Counted from the stretch's first letter, positions 1 to 9,332 are shown. The stretch: DNA of 64,000 bases from CACORA01 sp044234625 (GCA_044234625.1 JBIIIP010000002.1:24793-88792); one strand, 5' to 3'. Made by a program: numbers and translations. Notes: generated by a model from the letters alone, not told the origin.

Positions 1-3000
1 CGGACGCGGCCTGCTCCCCCTCGTCCGCCGCGTCGTGCTCCACGAGCCTTTCGAGATAATGTCTCACGCCGCCGCGAAGGATGCCGCGCAGCGCCGCCGG
101 CGCGAGCACATGCTGCGTGAACAGGCCCGCCCCATACCGTTCGATGAAGTCGCGCATGGCGTCGAAAGACTTCTGGTCGCGAAGCCGCTCCAGCACCGAC
201 AGCCGCAGCTGCCGGGCGTGGGTCATCCAGGTCTCGAGCAGCCTGGGCACCAGGTCGGTCAGGCCGTCGAGGATCCGCTGCGTGGTCTCCGCCTCGTCGG
301 GCGCTGCGCGGCCGGGCTCGGCGGTGCGCGCGCTTTCCACGATCCGCTCCACCAGCGACGCCGTGGCGGCTTCGAACACGCGGTCGAACTCGCTCACGCT
401 CGCGGCCCCCGGCGGCCGCTTGCTCTCCATCGCCTTGGCCAGTTGCACGGCCCGCGCCGTCTCCTTCACGAGCCCCGCCCGCGGCAGGCTGGCCGCCAGC
501 CGCTCGAGGAGCCGCTCGCGGGCCCGCGCCCTGACGATGCGGTCGGGCCGGCCGCCTCGCGAGAGCGGCACGTAGAGCACGGCCTTGCCCACCAGCGTGC
601 TGCAGACGGCATCGAAGCCGTCGCGAGCAGCCGCTGCATCGCCGCGGAGCAGCGCTGCAAACGTGCGGCCGATCGGCGCGTTGCGGGCCGGGGCCGACCC
701 GGAGAGCTGCCGCAGGGTCGAGAGCATCCACAGCGTCTCCGTCGTCTGCAGGGCGGCATCGATGAGCCGCTCCACGGCGGCGTCGCGCTGCCAGCGTAGC
801 CGGTCATACTCCGCCGGCGACATGCCCGGCGTTGGAACGGTGTCGCGGGCGGCGATCAGCGTGGCCGCCCGCACCATCGCCCGGCGCATCCGCTTCAGCG
901 TGTGCCGCCAGCCGATGATGGCATCGGTCTCCTCGCGCGGCGGAGGCGCGCGGCCGGCCGCATCGTCCGCGCACCATGACGTGATCGCATGCCGCATGAG
1001 CCGCGCGGCTCCGGCCAGAAACTCGGCCGCCTGCTCGACGGCCGCCGCGCCGCCGGCCGCCGCCGCGGCGGGCAGGTCGACGTCGAGCATGCCGCCATCG
1101 ACGCCGTCGTCGGTCGAATCCCGCCACACCATCGACTCGTAGGCGCTCGACACGCTTTCCTCCGTGTCGGCATGGTCGTCATCATCGGCCCCTTCACCCG
1201 GCATGCCGTCGCGGTGCGGCTCGCCGGGGCCGCGTCCGGTGGCCGCCGCCTCGATGACGTCGGCGACGGGGCTGGTGTTGGCCTCGACGAGATCGAGGAA
1301 CCGCCGCACCCGGGCACGACCTGCCGGCGACGCATCGGTCTGGGCCCGCGCCATCCAGCGGGCTGCCGCCGCCAGCCAGTCGCCCCCGAGCTGCTCGAGC
1401 GTCACGCCCTCGAGCAACGACGCCCAGTGCACGAGCAGCCCCATGGCGCCGTCGAGATCGTCGTCGCCGAGCAGGGCGTCGGCCGCCTGCGCATGGCTCC
1501 GCGGCGATGAGAACGACGCCACCTCGCGCCGCCAGAATCCCGGCGGCGACGGCGCGGGGGCATTCTCCTGGCGACGCCTGAGGGCCTCGATCACCTCGCG
1601 GGTCGATTCGCGCACGTCGCGGCCCGACAGATGCTCCACGCCCGACACCGTGGTCGTCGCATGACGATCCCACCACGTGGCCAGCCGGTCGAGCGCGTTG
1701 GCCGCCCGCGCAGCATCCGCCGGGGCGCTCCGCATGGCGCACTGCCGCCATACCGCCGCATACCCATCGAGGATCGATCCCGTGGTGCCGATCAGATCAT
1801 CCACACGCGGGTCGGGCAGGCTCTCGCCCCCCGGCTCGTGGAGGGGAAACTGCCCGGAAAGGCCGAGGATGTTCCAGGGGTCCACGGTCGCGCCGCAGCC
1901 CACCGCGCGAAAAAGCAGGTCGGTGGCCGCATCGAGGTGTTCCAGCGCCATGGGTGCCGCGGAGGCGATGCCGCCATGGGCCGCGGCGTGCCGCAGCGCC
2001 TGCTGCGCGGCGACGACCCGGCCCCCGATGCGGGCGAACATCCGCGCCGAGGCGGCCGGCACGACCCCCGCCAGCCGCTCCGCCTCCGCGTCGCGGCCCA
2101 GCCGCGCCATCACCGCCGCCAAGGCCACACTCTCGACCTGCCGGGCCCGCCTTCCGGCTAACAACGCATTGATATGCCGCCGCACGCCGCCGAAGGGCTG
2201 CCGCAGACGCTGCATCTCCTCCTCGAGCTGGCCGCGATGCGACTCCGGCAGCTGCCCCATCAGCCAACGGTAGAAGGCATCGCGATACCCGGCGATCCGC
2301 GGCAGCAACTCCGCCAGCGGCAGACCCGCCTGGTGGGCGCCGGGGCCGTGCCCCGAAAGACCCGATGCCATCAGCATCACCCCCGCGAGCACGGCCGACG
2401 ACTCGCGGTTGAGCTCGGCGATCCGTTCGGCGGAGGGGCTTTCCGCTGCCGCTGCGCCGGTCGCCGGCCAGGAGAGGATGCCGTCGAGGGTGGCCTGCTG
2501 CACCACCATCCGCCGGTAGCAACCCTGCTCGTCGATCCGCGCGGGATCCCAGAGTCCGAAGAGATAGTTGGGGCGGCTGGCAGACGGGTGGAGAAAATCG
2601 AAGGCCCGCGGATCGATGGCCAATTCCTCGAGCATCGCCAGCTCGAAGTCGGCCTGGCGAAGCAGGTCGGCCGGCGCGACGGCGAGGATGTCGATGGCGC
2701 CGTGGACGAGATCGCGATACCGGCCGTGCGCCGGGCCGGCGCCGGCGATGTAGATCGGGATCGGCCGCACCAGCTCGTGGGGATACGGCTCCGAGAGCTG
2801 GCCGTTTTCCAGCACCGCCACCGGCCGCCAACCGACGTAGTCATTCAGCCGCCCGATGGCCCGGCTGATGAGGAGGTCGGCGGCGGCGTCGTGGAGATCG
2901 TCCCACGACGGGCTTTCGGCGAGCACGGCCTGCACGGCGGCCATGAGGAAGAATGGCCGCTCGATGCCGCCGGGCGGCTGATGCTCGAGGAGGTCGGCGT

Positions 3001-3310
3001 GGTACTCGCGGTAGCGCTCCGGCAGGCGGCGGAGGGCGATCTCGATCACCTGCCTCGCCTGGACCGCGCGGCGAAAGGCCGGCTCCTCGCGCTCCAACTG
3101 GGCCAGCCTGTCGAGCAGGGCGACGGCGACGCGGGCCGCGGTGTCGGGCCTCTCCTCGACGACCGGCCCACCTGCCGAAGAAACGGCCGGCTCCAACCGC
3201 CCGAAAAGCTCGTCGAACCCGCGCCACACGGCGGGGTCGAACGAGCCCGAGGAAAAGTTCAGGTAGCCCAGCACCAGCGCGGCTGGGTCGGACGGACGGG
3301 AAGACTTCAT
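1..3310 (-). CDS. Large conserved-looking protein of unknown function, 3' end outside the window
   Basis: An uninterrupted leftward reading frame starts at ATG 3310 (MKSSRPSDPAALVLGYLNFS) and is still open at base 1, giving at least 1103 residues. I saw no signal peptide or membrane segment. The product looks like a cytosolic helical protein rich in Ala, Arg, Asp and Leu. It has an acidic stretch (GADDDDHADTEES) in its second half and a tryptophan/proline patch (TVDPWNILGLSGQFP) near residue 480. I do not recognise a family. The first ATG has a TAGGAT hexamer about 11 bases upstream and no obvious ribosome binding site. The gene is divergent from the propeller gene at 3367, with only 56 bases between the starts. 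Sense-strand codons are strongly GC-biased at third positions along the whole length, supporting a real gene. Confidence 0.8.
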   Translation of the reverse strand, partial: MKSSRPSDPAALVLGYLNFSSGSFDPAVWRGFDELFGRLEPAVSSAGGPVVEERPDTAARVAVALLDRLAQLEREEPAFRRAVQARQVIEIALRRLPERYREYHADLLEHQPPGGIERPFFLMAAVQAVLAESPSWDDLHDAAADLLISRAIGRLNDYVGWRPVAVLENGQLSEPYPHELVRPIPIYIAGAGPAHGRYRDLVHGAIDILAVAPADLLRQADFELAMLEELAIDPRAFDFLHPSASRPNYLFGLWDPARIDEQGCYRRMVVQQATLDGILSWPATGAAAAESPSAERIAELNRESSAVLAGVMLMASGLSGHGPGAHQAGLPLAELLPRIAGYRDAFYRWLMGQLPESHRGQLEEEMQRLRQPFGGVRRHINALLAGRRARQVESVALAAVMARLGRDAEAERLAGVVPAASARMFARIGGRVVAAQQALRHAAAHGGIASAAPMALEHLDAATDLLFRAVGCGATVDPWNILGLSGQFPLHEPGGESLPDPRVDDLIGTTGSILDGYAAVWRQCAMRSAPADAARAANALDRLATWWDRHATTTVSGVEHLSGRDVRESTREVIEALRRRQENAPAPSPPGFWRREVASFSSPRSHAQAADALLGDDDLDGAMGLLVHWASLLEGVTLEQLGGDWLAAAARWMARAQTDASPAGRARVRRFLDLVEANTSPVADVIEAAATGRGPGEPHRDGMPGEGADDDDHADTEESVSSAYESMVWRDSTDDGVDGGMLDVDLPAAAAAGGAAAVEQAAEFLAGAARLMRHAITSWCADDAAGRAPPPREETDAIIGWRHTLKRMRRAMVRAATLIAARDTVPTPGMSPAEYDRLRWQRDAAVERLIDAALQTTETLWMLSTLRQLSGSAPARNAPIGRTFAALLRGDAAAARDGFDAVCSTLVGKAVLYVPLSRGGRPDRIVRARARERLLERLAASLPRAGLVKETARAVQLAKAMESKRPPGAASVSEFDRVFEAATASLVERIVESARTAEPGRAAPDEAETTQRILDGLTDLVPRLLETWMTHARQLRLSVLERLRDQKSFDAMRDFIERYGAGLFTQHVLAPAALRGILRGGVRHYLERLVEHDAADEGEQAAS

Positions 3311-3354
3311 TTCCCGGGTAATCCTACCATTTTTGCGGGGTGGCTTTCGCGAAC

Positions 3355-3360
3355 TATCCT
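3355..3360 (+). promoter_or_regulatory. Putative -10 hexamer TATCCT of a leaderless promoter
   Basis: TATCCT ends 6 bases before ATG 3367, so a start seven bases downstream of the hexamer would fall on the A of the start codon. No Shine-Dalgarno sequence precedes the gene. I see no clear -35 element, so this is inferred from spacing shared with metG, pyrE and others in the window. Confidence 0.4.
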
Positions 3361-3366
3361 TGGGAC

Positions 3367-4677
3367 ATGCGGTTTCTTTCACGCGTCGGCATGGTGCTGG
3401 TCGTCGCCGGGCTTCTGCCGGGCGCTGGCCGCGCGCACGACAGCCTCTGCGGCACCCTGGGCGATGCCCTGGGTGCGGAAGCAGCGGGGCTGGTTCGCGA
3501 ATGGGTCGTGCAGGTGCCCTTCGATTCATCGGCGTGGCGGCTGGAGCAGGTCGTGGTCGGCAACGGCCTCGTCGTCGCCCAATCGGGCGATGGCGGTGTG
3601 GCCGCGATCGCCGTCGGCCCCGAGGGCACGCCGCCGGCACCGCCGGGAACGGTGCTCTGGTCGCAGCGCATCGGTCGGCAGGGCCGCACGATCCAGCCCG
3701 CGGCGGTCGCTGCGAGCGTCGTCGTGGTGGACGACGACGACGAAGTCATCGGCTTGAACCGCGCGACCGGGCACGTCTTCTGGCGCGAGACGGTGGCGCA
3801 TGGCCTGGCCGCGGGGGGCGTGGCCTCGGGCGACTGGATCTACATGCCGCTCGACATCAACGGCATCATCCGGCTGGCGGTGAATCCGCTGCAGCCGCGG
3901 GTGTTCCTCGCTGAAGAGCCGTCGCCCGGCAAGAAACGAAAAAAGAAGGATCCGACCGCCGGCCGTGAATCGGAAAGCGTGGTGCCGCGCTCGATCGACG
4001 CGGGCGGCAGCATCACGCTCCCTCCCGTGCGTTACGGCAACGGCGTGGCATGGTGCACCGACACGGGCAAGGTCATCACGCTGACGCGGAAGACCAAGCA
4101 GTGGATTCGCTGTGTCTTCGATCTCGGTGGCACGCCGGCCGGCCCGCTGCTGGTGCAGGCAGACACGATCTTTGCCACGAGCAATGCGGGGCACGTGGCC
4201 GCCATCCAGACCGGTCCCGCCGGCTTGAAGACAAAGTGGGGCCTGACGCTCGGCGCGACCCCCACGGGCCCGACGATCCGCGCCGGCGACACGCTCGTCG
4301 TGCCGCTGGCGGCGGGGGGCGCCCTGGGAATCGACGCCGCCACCGGCCAACTGCTCTGGCAGAGCGACGTGGCCCGCACCCCGCTGGCTGCGGATGCCGA
4401 GCGGCTGTGGTGCCTCGATGCCACCGGTCGCCTGGCGCTGCTCGACCCTGCCACCGGGGAACGACTGGCATGGTATTGCACGGGGCCATTCACGCTGCCG
4501 GTCGTGAACACGGCCACCGATCGCCTCGTGCTCGCCTCGCCGCGGGGAACGGTCGTCTCCCTGGCGCCGCTTGCCCCGGTGGGCGCTACCGCGAAGGATG
4601 CACCGGCATCCGGGCCTGCGGATCCTGCCGCCACGCCTCCCGCAGCAGATCGTAAAGCTGACGATCCGAGCGAATGA
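3367..4677 (+). CDS. Secreted PQQ-type beta-propeller protein
   Basis: A 436-residue protein with an N-terminal signal peptide (MRFLSRVGMVLVVAGLLPGAGRA). The body has repeated propeller-blade motifs such as VIGLNRATGHVFWRE, VITLTRKTKQWIRC, ALGIDAATGQLLWQSDV and LALLDPATGERLAWY, typical of the PQQ/BamB-like fold. A basic insert (KKRKKKD) sits near residue 190, and the C-terminal tail is Ala/Pro-rich. Such proteins are periplasmic scaffolds or quinoprotein relatives. Without cofactor residues that I can identify, I call only the fold. ATG 3367 is chosen over an earlier in-frame ATG at 3340 because the signal peptide starts there and a -10 hexamer fits it. Its last 92 bases overlap the 3' end of the convergent mtfA gene. 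Confidence 0.8.
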   Translation: MRFLSRVGMVLVVAGLLPGAGRAHDSLCGTLGDALGAEAAGLVREWVVQVPFDSSAWRLEQVVVGNGLVVAQSGDGGVAAIAVGPEGTPPAPPGTVLWSQRIGRQGRTIQPAAVAASVVVVDDDDEVIGLNRATGHVFWRETVAHGLAAGGVASGDWIYMPLDINGIIRLAVNPLQPRVFLAEEPSPGKKRKKKDPTAGRESESVVPRSIDAGGSITLPPVRYGNGVAWCTDTGKVITLTRKTKQWIRCVFDLGGTPAGPLLVQADTIFATSNAGHVAAIQTGPAGLKTKWGLTLGATPTGPTIRAGDTLVVPLAAGGALGIDAATGQLLWQSDVARTPLAADAERLWCLDATGRLALLDPATGERLAWYCTGPFTLPVVNTATDRLVLASPRGTVVSLAPLAPVGATAKDAPASGPADPAATPPAADRKADDPSE

Positions 4678-5365
4678 GCCGGTGGGGGTCCTGAAAGAAG
4701 CATTCGGAGGCCACGGCAAAAAATTCGCCGGGCCCCTCCGCGGCATATTCATCGAGCGCCGTGAAGCGTCCATCGTCGAGCGCTTCCTCGAACCGCTCCC
4801 GGCAGGCGGCGATGCCGGCAGCCCAGGCCCGGCGGGCCGTGGCCAGCGGCGGGATGCCGTCGATCTCGCCGTCGAGCATGTCGATGGCGTGGGCGCACTC
4901 GTGGATCACCACGCTCCGCGGCCCGTCACGCAGGCGGCCCCCTTCCACGACTCGGGGCCACGAGAAGACCACGCTCCCACCGGCCCACGTCTCCCCGAGG
5001 CGGGCCTCCTGCCATTCGAGCTCGCCACCCCCCTCGAGCGCCGTCGACCGCGGCACGAGGTAATCCCCGGGGTAGACGAGCACCGACCGCCACCGGTCGT
5101 AGAACTGCTCCTCGAGGCCGAGCACCGCCAGCCCCGCCTGCGCGGCGATCGACACGCGAACTTCGTCGGTGATCTCCAGGCCGCCGCATCCCTCGAACGA
5201 TTTCTCGGACACGAACACGGCGATCCAGCCGCGGAGCCGCTCACCCGTGGCCTCGTCGAGCCAGCGCATCTGACGGACGTTCCGCCGCAGAATCTCATCC
5301 CATCCGACGGGCCACGGCCGCTCGCGGATGGCTCGCCGTCGCCGCGTCTTCAGCCAAGTGAACAT
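4586..5365 (-). CDS. mtfA: MtfA-family zinc peptidase
   Basis: A 259-residue protein of the MtfA (Mlc titration factor A / YeeI) family. The zinc-peptidase motif HECAH is at residues 155-159, and the third ligand is probably E214 in GPGEFFAVASECFF. In enterobacteria MtfA is a cytosolic aminopeptidase that also binds the glucose repressor Mlc. In other phyla it is annotated as a zinc-dependent peptidase of unknown substrate, and no Mlc gene is visible here. It is the last gene of a leftward operon, 22 bases after a small membrane-protein gene. Its 3' end runs 92 bases into the opposite-strand propeller gene. Length and motif spacing match the family. Confidence 0.88.
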   Translation of the reverse strand: MFTWLKTRRRRAIRERPWPVGWDEILRRNVRQMRWLDEATGERLRGWIAVFVSEKSFEGCGGLEITDEVRVSIAAQAGLAVLGLEEQFYDRWRSVLVYPGDYLVPRSTALEGGGELEWQEARLGETWAGGSVVFSWPRVVEGGRLRDGPRSVVIHECAHAIDMLDGEIDGIPPLATARRAWAAGIAACRERFEEALDDGRFTALDEYAAEGPGEFFAVASECFFQDPHRLIRSDRQLYDLLREAWRQDPQARMPVHPSR

Positions 5366-5387
5366 CGCCGCTCAGCCGGCCGCTGGC

Positions 5388-5540
5388 TCACGGCCGCAGC
5401 GGCAAGTTCCGGTAGAAGAGATCGATCGCCAGGATGACGCAGGCGATCGTCATCGCCACGAATGCCATGGCGAGCATAGCCGTGTAGACGGTCATCGGCG
5501 AGCGCTTCGGCGGCGGCGGGGTCTGGGGATCGGTGCTCAT
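5388..5540 (-). CDS. Small single-pass membrane protein, 50 residues
   Basis: A short frame begins MSTDPQTPPPPKRSPMTVYT and ends NLPLRP. A proline-rich cytosolic head is followed by one hydrophobic segment (AMLAMAFVAMTIACVILAI). It lies 15 bases after the coiled-coil membrane protein gene and 22 bases before mtfA, in the same direction, which supports it as a real operon member. Short membrane proteins of this form are common in planctomycete operons, but I know no function for them. Confidence 0.7.
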   Translation of the reverse strand: MSTDPQTPPPPKRSPMTVYTAMLAMAFVAMTIACVILAIDLFYRNLPLRP

Positions 5541-5555
5541 GGGCGGAACGCGCCG

Positions 5556-6419
5556 TCACGCTGCCTTGAGCCGCGTGGTGACGCGATCGCCACGTTGCAC
5601 CGGCTCCCGGACGAATTCCTTCACCAGCACGGCCACGGCACGATCGGGGCGCACGGCCTTGACGATCGCCCGGCCCACGTAAGTGGCGTCGCGGTAGAGC
5701 TCGAGCACGTGCCCGGTCTGGAGGCCGTCGTCGCCACCCAGCGACACCTCCACCGCCCCGTCGGCCACCGCCATCACGACGCCGTCAATCGTGGGCACCT
5801 GATCCTTGGGGAGGCTGTCGATGGCCAGGCCGCTCTGCTTGAGGAGCAAGCGGGCGTTGGCGAGCTGCTTCTCCAGCTGTGCCTTCCGCTCTTCGACGAC
5901 CGCCAGCTGCGATTCCTTCTCGTGCAGATCCGCCGACAACGCCACCGCCCGGTTGATCTGGTCGTCGACCCTCTCCTGCTGCTCGCGGATGCTGCCCCGC
6001 AGCGAATCGACCAGCGCGGTGGCCGTCTTGACCTCCTCGCGGGCCTTCGTCATCTCGGCGATGGCGTCCTGGCGCTCCTTCTCCAGGGCTTCCCGCTCCT
6101 TGTTGAGGGTGTCGAGCTCCTGGTTCTTCTCGGCGAGAGCGTATTCGAGCTTGGCGAGCGCCTGGTCGCGCTTCGCCTCGGAAGCCGTGACCTGCCCCTG
6201 GAGTCTCGTGATCTCGTTGGTGAGGCGATCGCGCTCCTTCTTCGCGTTCTCCAACTCCCACTTCAGGCCCAGCGGCTTGCCCGGCTGCACCTGGTCGGCG
6301 GTCCGCTCGACCATCTCCTTCCAATTGACGTGCGAGGAATAGATGGCGATGGCGAAACTCATGAACACGAGGCTCATGATGAACACCGCGAAGACGAAGA
6401 TCTTTCCGACGATATTCAT
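5556..6419 (-). CDS. Membrane-anchored coiled-coil protein
   Basis: A 287-residue protein with one N-terminal transmembrane helix (IVGKIFVFAVFIMSLVFMSF). A long coiled coil rich in E, K, Q and R covers about residues 55-200. A C-terminal beta-rich domain (DGVVMAVADGAVEVSLG... GLQTGHVLELYR) of about 80 residues follows. The arrangement suggests a periplasmic spacer anchored in the inner membrane, though no enzymatic motif is visible. The start codon overlaps the stop of lnt (ATGA at 6416-6419), so the two are translationally coupled. I recognise it only as a planctomycete-type hypothetical protein. Confidence 0.8.
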   Translation of the reverse strand: MNIVGKIFVFAVFIMSLVFMSFAIAIYSSHVNWKEMVERTADQVQPGKPLGLKWELENAKKERDRLTNEITRLQGQVTASEAKRDQALAKLEYALAEKNQELDTLNKEREALEKERQDAIAEMTKAREEVKTATALVDSLRGSIREQQERVDDQINRAVALSADLHEKESQLAVVEERKAQLEKQLANARLLLKQSGLAIDSLPKDQVPTIDGVVMAVADGAVEVSLGGDDGLQTGHVLELYRDATYVGRAIVKAVRPDRAVAVLVKEFVREPVQRGDRVTTRLKAA

Positions 6420-8110
6420 CGCCCCTCCTCCGTTGGAAGCCTTGGATTGATCGGCTCGTCACCCGGCTCTTCTCGACACCGGGTTTTCTGCAGGACACCG
6501 GCCCCCATGATACACCCCGCGACCGCCACACACGCCCCGGCCGGCAAACTTCCCCACGCCAGCCACGGGCTCGGCCGGCCGTCCGGCCGGACGCGGGCCC
6601 GCAGCGTCGCCGTGGCCCGCCGCGGGCCGCGGGCCAGGAGGCGGCCCGAGCCGTCGATCGACGCGGAGAATCCGGTGTTGGCGGCGATGACGATCGGCGT
6701 GCGCACCTCCACGGCCCGGAAGATCGCCGCCGTGAGGTGCATGTCGAGTTCGCTCGAACCCCAAAACCACCCGTCGTTGGTGAGGTTCACGATCACGTCC
6801 GGACGCCCCCCGGCGGTGGCCAGCTCGCGAACGAGGTCGCGCACCGCGGCCGGCACGGCCGTCTCGTAGCAGATGTTCACGGCCACCCGGTGGCCGGCGA
6901 CCGTGACGGCCACCGCCTCCGTGCCCGCCGTCAAGCCCGCGGGAAGGGGCGTGAGTCGATACAGCCAGGGAAACCGGTCGGCGAGCGGAATGTATTCGCC
7001 GAACATCACCGGGTGCATCTTGCTGTAGCACCCCAGCGGGGTACCGGCGGCGTCGAGAAACAGCCCGCAGTTGAAGTTTCGGGCACCGCCGGGCGCGGCG
7101 GCAGATATCTCCTGCTTGTCGAGGCCGACGAGCCAGTGTGTGCCATACCGCCGCGCGTAGACCGCCAAGGCGGCGAGCCGATCCTGCTCGAGGGCGGCGC
7201 GGCACCGCCGCTGCCGATCGGCAAATGCCGCCGGCTCGTCGGGCCGCGGCGGGCCCACCACCTGTTCAACCACGCTGTCAGGCAGCACCTCCCCGGGATC
7301 GATCTCGACGAGGCCCCAGCGCCACATCGTCTCCGGCCAGACGATGAGATCGGGCTTCGTGACCTCGGCCGCCAGGCCCTCCATCGTGAGTCCGTCGTAC
7401 TGCGCGGCCACGTCGGTGGCCGCCTCGGGATCATGCTTGAGCTCGGTGTCGATCGACCCCTGCACGAGCAGCACGTCGAGCGGCGGCCCCTGCTCCGCGG
7501 GCTCCCCGGCCAGCCGCCAGCCGCCGTAGCCGAGCACCGCTGCGACCATGGCGGCCGCGACCGCTGCCGGCACGGCCGCACGGCTGGCCACCGCGGAGGC
7601 CACCAGCACGACGAGGCCGCTCACGCCCACCGCACCGGCCACGTCGGCACACTGGATGAGCGTGGTCCACCGCCACTGGGTATGGCCAAGGCCCGCGAAC
7701 GTGAATCCCCCGAGCACGGTGCCGCGGAGATGCTCGCACACCACCCATGCCAACGGGGCCGCCGCCACCAGCGGCCAGCGGTGGTGGTGGACGAGCCGCC
7801 GCGCGATCCACACGAACAGCGGCACGTAGGCGGCAAGATACGCCGACAGCGCCACCCAGCCGATCGACGTGGCCGGATGGGGCAGCCGCAGCCAGTGGAT
7901 GGCCAACAGCCAGTGCACGAACCCGCCGACCCACAGCGCCCGCCACGGACGGGAGGCGGCCAGCGCCGCCGGCCCGACGACGGCCAGCCAGGGGAGCGGG
8001 GCCAGCCACGCCGCCGGCCACAGATCGACCGGCGGCTGCACGAGAAACATCGACACCGCGCCGGTGAGCGAGAGGAGCCACACGCGGCGCTCGTCGAGGG
8101 CGCGGCTCAT
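6416..8110 (-). CDS. lnt: Apolipoprotein N-acyltransferase
   Basis: A 564-residue protein with several N-terminal membrane helices followed by a carbon-nitrogen hydrolase domain. The expected catalytic triad is visible: E260 in VWPETMW, K364 in CYSKMHPVMFGEYIP and C414 in NICYETAVP. Lnt transfers a third acyl chain to the N-terminal cysteine of lipoproteins in the inner membrane. ATG 8110 (MSRALDERR) is chosen over a longer frame because the first hydrophobic segment follows at once and the start overlaps the stop of the upstream lipoyl-like gene as ATGA. The stop in turn overlaps the next gene. The operon therefore couples Lnt to a peptidase, a lipoyl-like domain and membrane proteins. Confidence 0.93.
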   Translation of the reverse strand: MSRALDERRVWLLSLTGAVSMFLVQPPVDLWPAAWLAPLPWLAVVGPAALAASRPWRALWVGGFVHWLLAIHWLRLPHPATSIGWVALSAYLAAYVPLFVWIARRLVHHHRWPLVAAAPLAWVVCEHLRGTVLGGFTFAGLGHTQWRWTTLIQCADVAGAVGVSGLVVLVASAVASRAAVPAAVAAAMVAAVLGYGGWRLAGEPAEQGPPLDVLLVQGSIDTELKHDPEAATDVAAQYDGLTMEGLAAEVTKPDLIVWPETMWRWGLVEIDPGEVLPDSVVEQVVGPPRPDEPAAFADRQRRCRAALEQDRLAALAVYARRYGTHWLVGLDKQEISAAAPGGARNFNCGLFLDAAGTPLGCYSKMHPVMFGEYIPLADRFPWLYRLTPLPAGLTAGTEAVAVTVAGHRVAVNICYETAVPAAVRDLVRELATAGGRPDVIVNLTNDGWFWGSSELDMHLTAAIFRAVEVRTPIVIAANTGFSASIDGSGRLLARGPRRATATLRARVRPDGRPSPWLAWGSLPAGACVAVAGCIMGAGVLQKTRCREEPGDEPINPRLPTEEGR

Positions 8111-8394
8111 GCGATCCCCCGCGGCAGGAATTCGGCGAGCACCGTCCCGGGCACGACCGGCGCGTCCTCGTCGACCAACTGCGCCACGAGCGTGCCCGTG
8201 ACCGGCGCTTCCAGATCGATCGTCACCCCGCCCGCGACCAGTTCCACGACGCGGTCGCCGGCCAGCACCGTCGCCCCTTCCCGCATGAGCCACAGCGACA
8301 CGGCCGCCGGCGTGGTCACGCCGAGATCAGGCATCACCAGCGGTACCCGCCGCGGAGCATGTGCCGAACCGGTGCCGGAGTCGCCTGTGGCCAT
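8107..8394 (-). CDS. Stand-alone lipoyl/biotinyl-like domain without the modification lysine
   Basis: A 95-residue protein with the beta-barrel pattern of a lipoyl domain: VPLVMPDLG at the start, then LWLMREGATVLAGDRVVEL, then IDLEAPVTGTLV and DEDAPVVPGTVLAEF. Aligned to the usual ETDKxTV turn, the sequence reads ELVAGGVT, with G56 where the modified lysine should be. It should therefore not carry lipoate or biotin. It is only one domain long and has no E2 catalytic domain. It sits 3 bases after the M28 peptidase gene and overlaps lnt by ATGA. A structural or binding role is inferred, and I know no assigned function. Confidence 0.8.
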   Translation of the reverse strand: MATGDSGTGSAHAPRRVPLVMPDLGVTTPAAVSLWLMREGATVLAGDRVVELVAGGVTIDLEAPVTGTLVAQLVDEDAPVVPGTVLAEFLPRGIA

Positions 8395-8397
8395 GGC

Positions 8398-9324
8398 TCA
8401 CCGCTGGTCGCGGAGCCAGGTGAGCAACACGCGGCCCACCACGCCCAATGATTCAGCGGAGCAGTGTTCGGGCGTGTCGAGCGTGGTGTGCCACTGGGGA
8501 TAGTCGTAGTCGATGATGTCGCAGGCGGGGATGCGGGCGATCATCCGCAGGGGCAGATGGTCGTCTTCGATCCTGTATTTCGGCCGGGGCACGAACTGCC
8601 GCTCGCCGAGCCGCGCCGCCGTGCTCCAGATCTGCTCGATCACCGGTAGCGTTTCGGGCCAGGACACGCCATGCTGCTCCTGCCAGATCTCCAGGTTCTT
8701 GTCGGCCACCATGTCGACGATCACACCGCAGCGGTAGCGATGCCGCGTGGAATCGGCTTTCTGGTCGGCCACGTATTGGCGGGCGAAGAAATTCGACCCC
8801 AGGCAGTAGGGATCGCGTGGCGCGACGACATATTCCTCGGCGTCGAAGAGGACGAAGTCGACGCCCACCCGCCCGGGCAACGCGGGCATGGCCCGGCCCA
8901 ACTCCATGAGGAGCGCCACGCCGCTCGCCCCGTCGTTGGCGCCGAGGAACACCCCCCGCGGATCGACCGGGTCGCGGTCGGGAAAGGGCCGGGTGTCGTA
9001 GTGCGCGCCGATGAGCACGCGGTCTTTCCGCTCCGGATGCCAGGTGATGATCACGTTTTCCATGAGCACTGGCTGACCGCTGCGGCGGTCGCGGATCTGA
9101 AACGGCTGCAGCGCGACAGTAGCGCCGCCCTGACGAAAATGGTCGACGACGAGGGCCCGCTGCTTCTGCATGCCGGGTGAGCCGCTGGGCCGCGGCCCCA
9201 AGTCGCAGATCGCTTCCAGGTGCCGCATGGCAGCCGCCCCGGAAAACCCTTCCGCCACCGGCTCGTCGCCACCGGCCGGCGCGGCGAGAACCATGGCCCC
9301 GATGATCATCCACGCCCGATGCAC
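8398..9324 (-). CDS. Secreted M28-family zinc peptidase, glutaminyl-cyclase-like
   Basis: A 308-residue protein with a signal peptide (MHRAWMIIGAMVLAAPAGG). Metal-site motifs are GAHYDTRP (H108), LGANDGASG (D131), FDAEEY (E163/E164) and WHTTLDTPEHCS near the C-terminus. IEDDHLPL matches the D-D-H-x-P-F region of glutaminyl-peptide cyclotransferases, so cyclisation of N-terminal Gln is as likely as aminopeptidase activity. It is the first gene of the leftward operon that includes lnt. The start codon follows a perfect 15-bp inverted repeat whose far arm ends in GGAG, the likely ribosome binding site. Confidence 0.88.
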   Translation of the reverse strand: MHRAWMIIGAMVLAAPAGGDEPVAEGFSGAAAMRHLEAICDLGPRPSGSPGMQKQRALVVDHFRQGGATVALQPFQIRDRRSGQPVLMENVIITWHPERKDRVLIGAHYDTRPFPDRDPVDPRGVFLGANDGASGVALLMELGRAMPALPGRVGVDFVLFDAEEYVVAPRDPYCLGSNFFARQYVADQKADSTRHRYRCGVIVDMVADKNLEIWQEQHGVSWPETLPVIEQIWSTAARLGERQFVPRPKYRIEDDHLPLRMIARIPACDIIDYDYPQWHTTLDTPEHCSAESLGVVGRVLLTWLRDQR

Positions 9325-9332
9325 GTCCCTGC

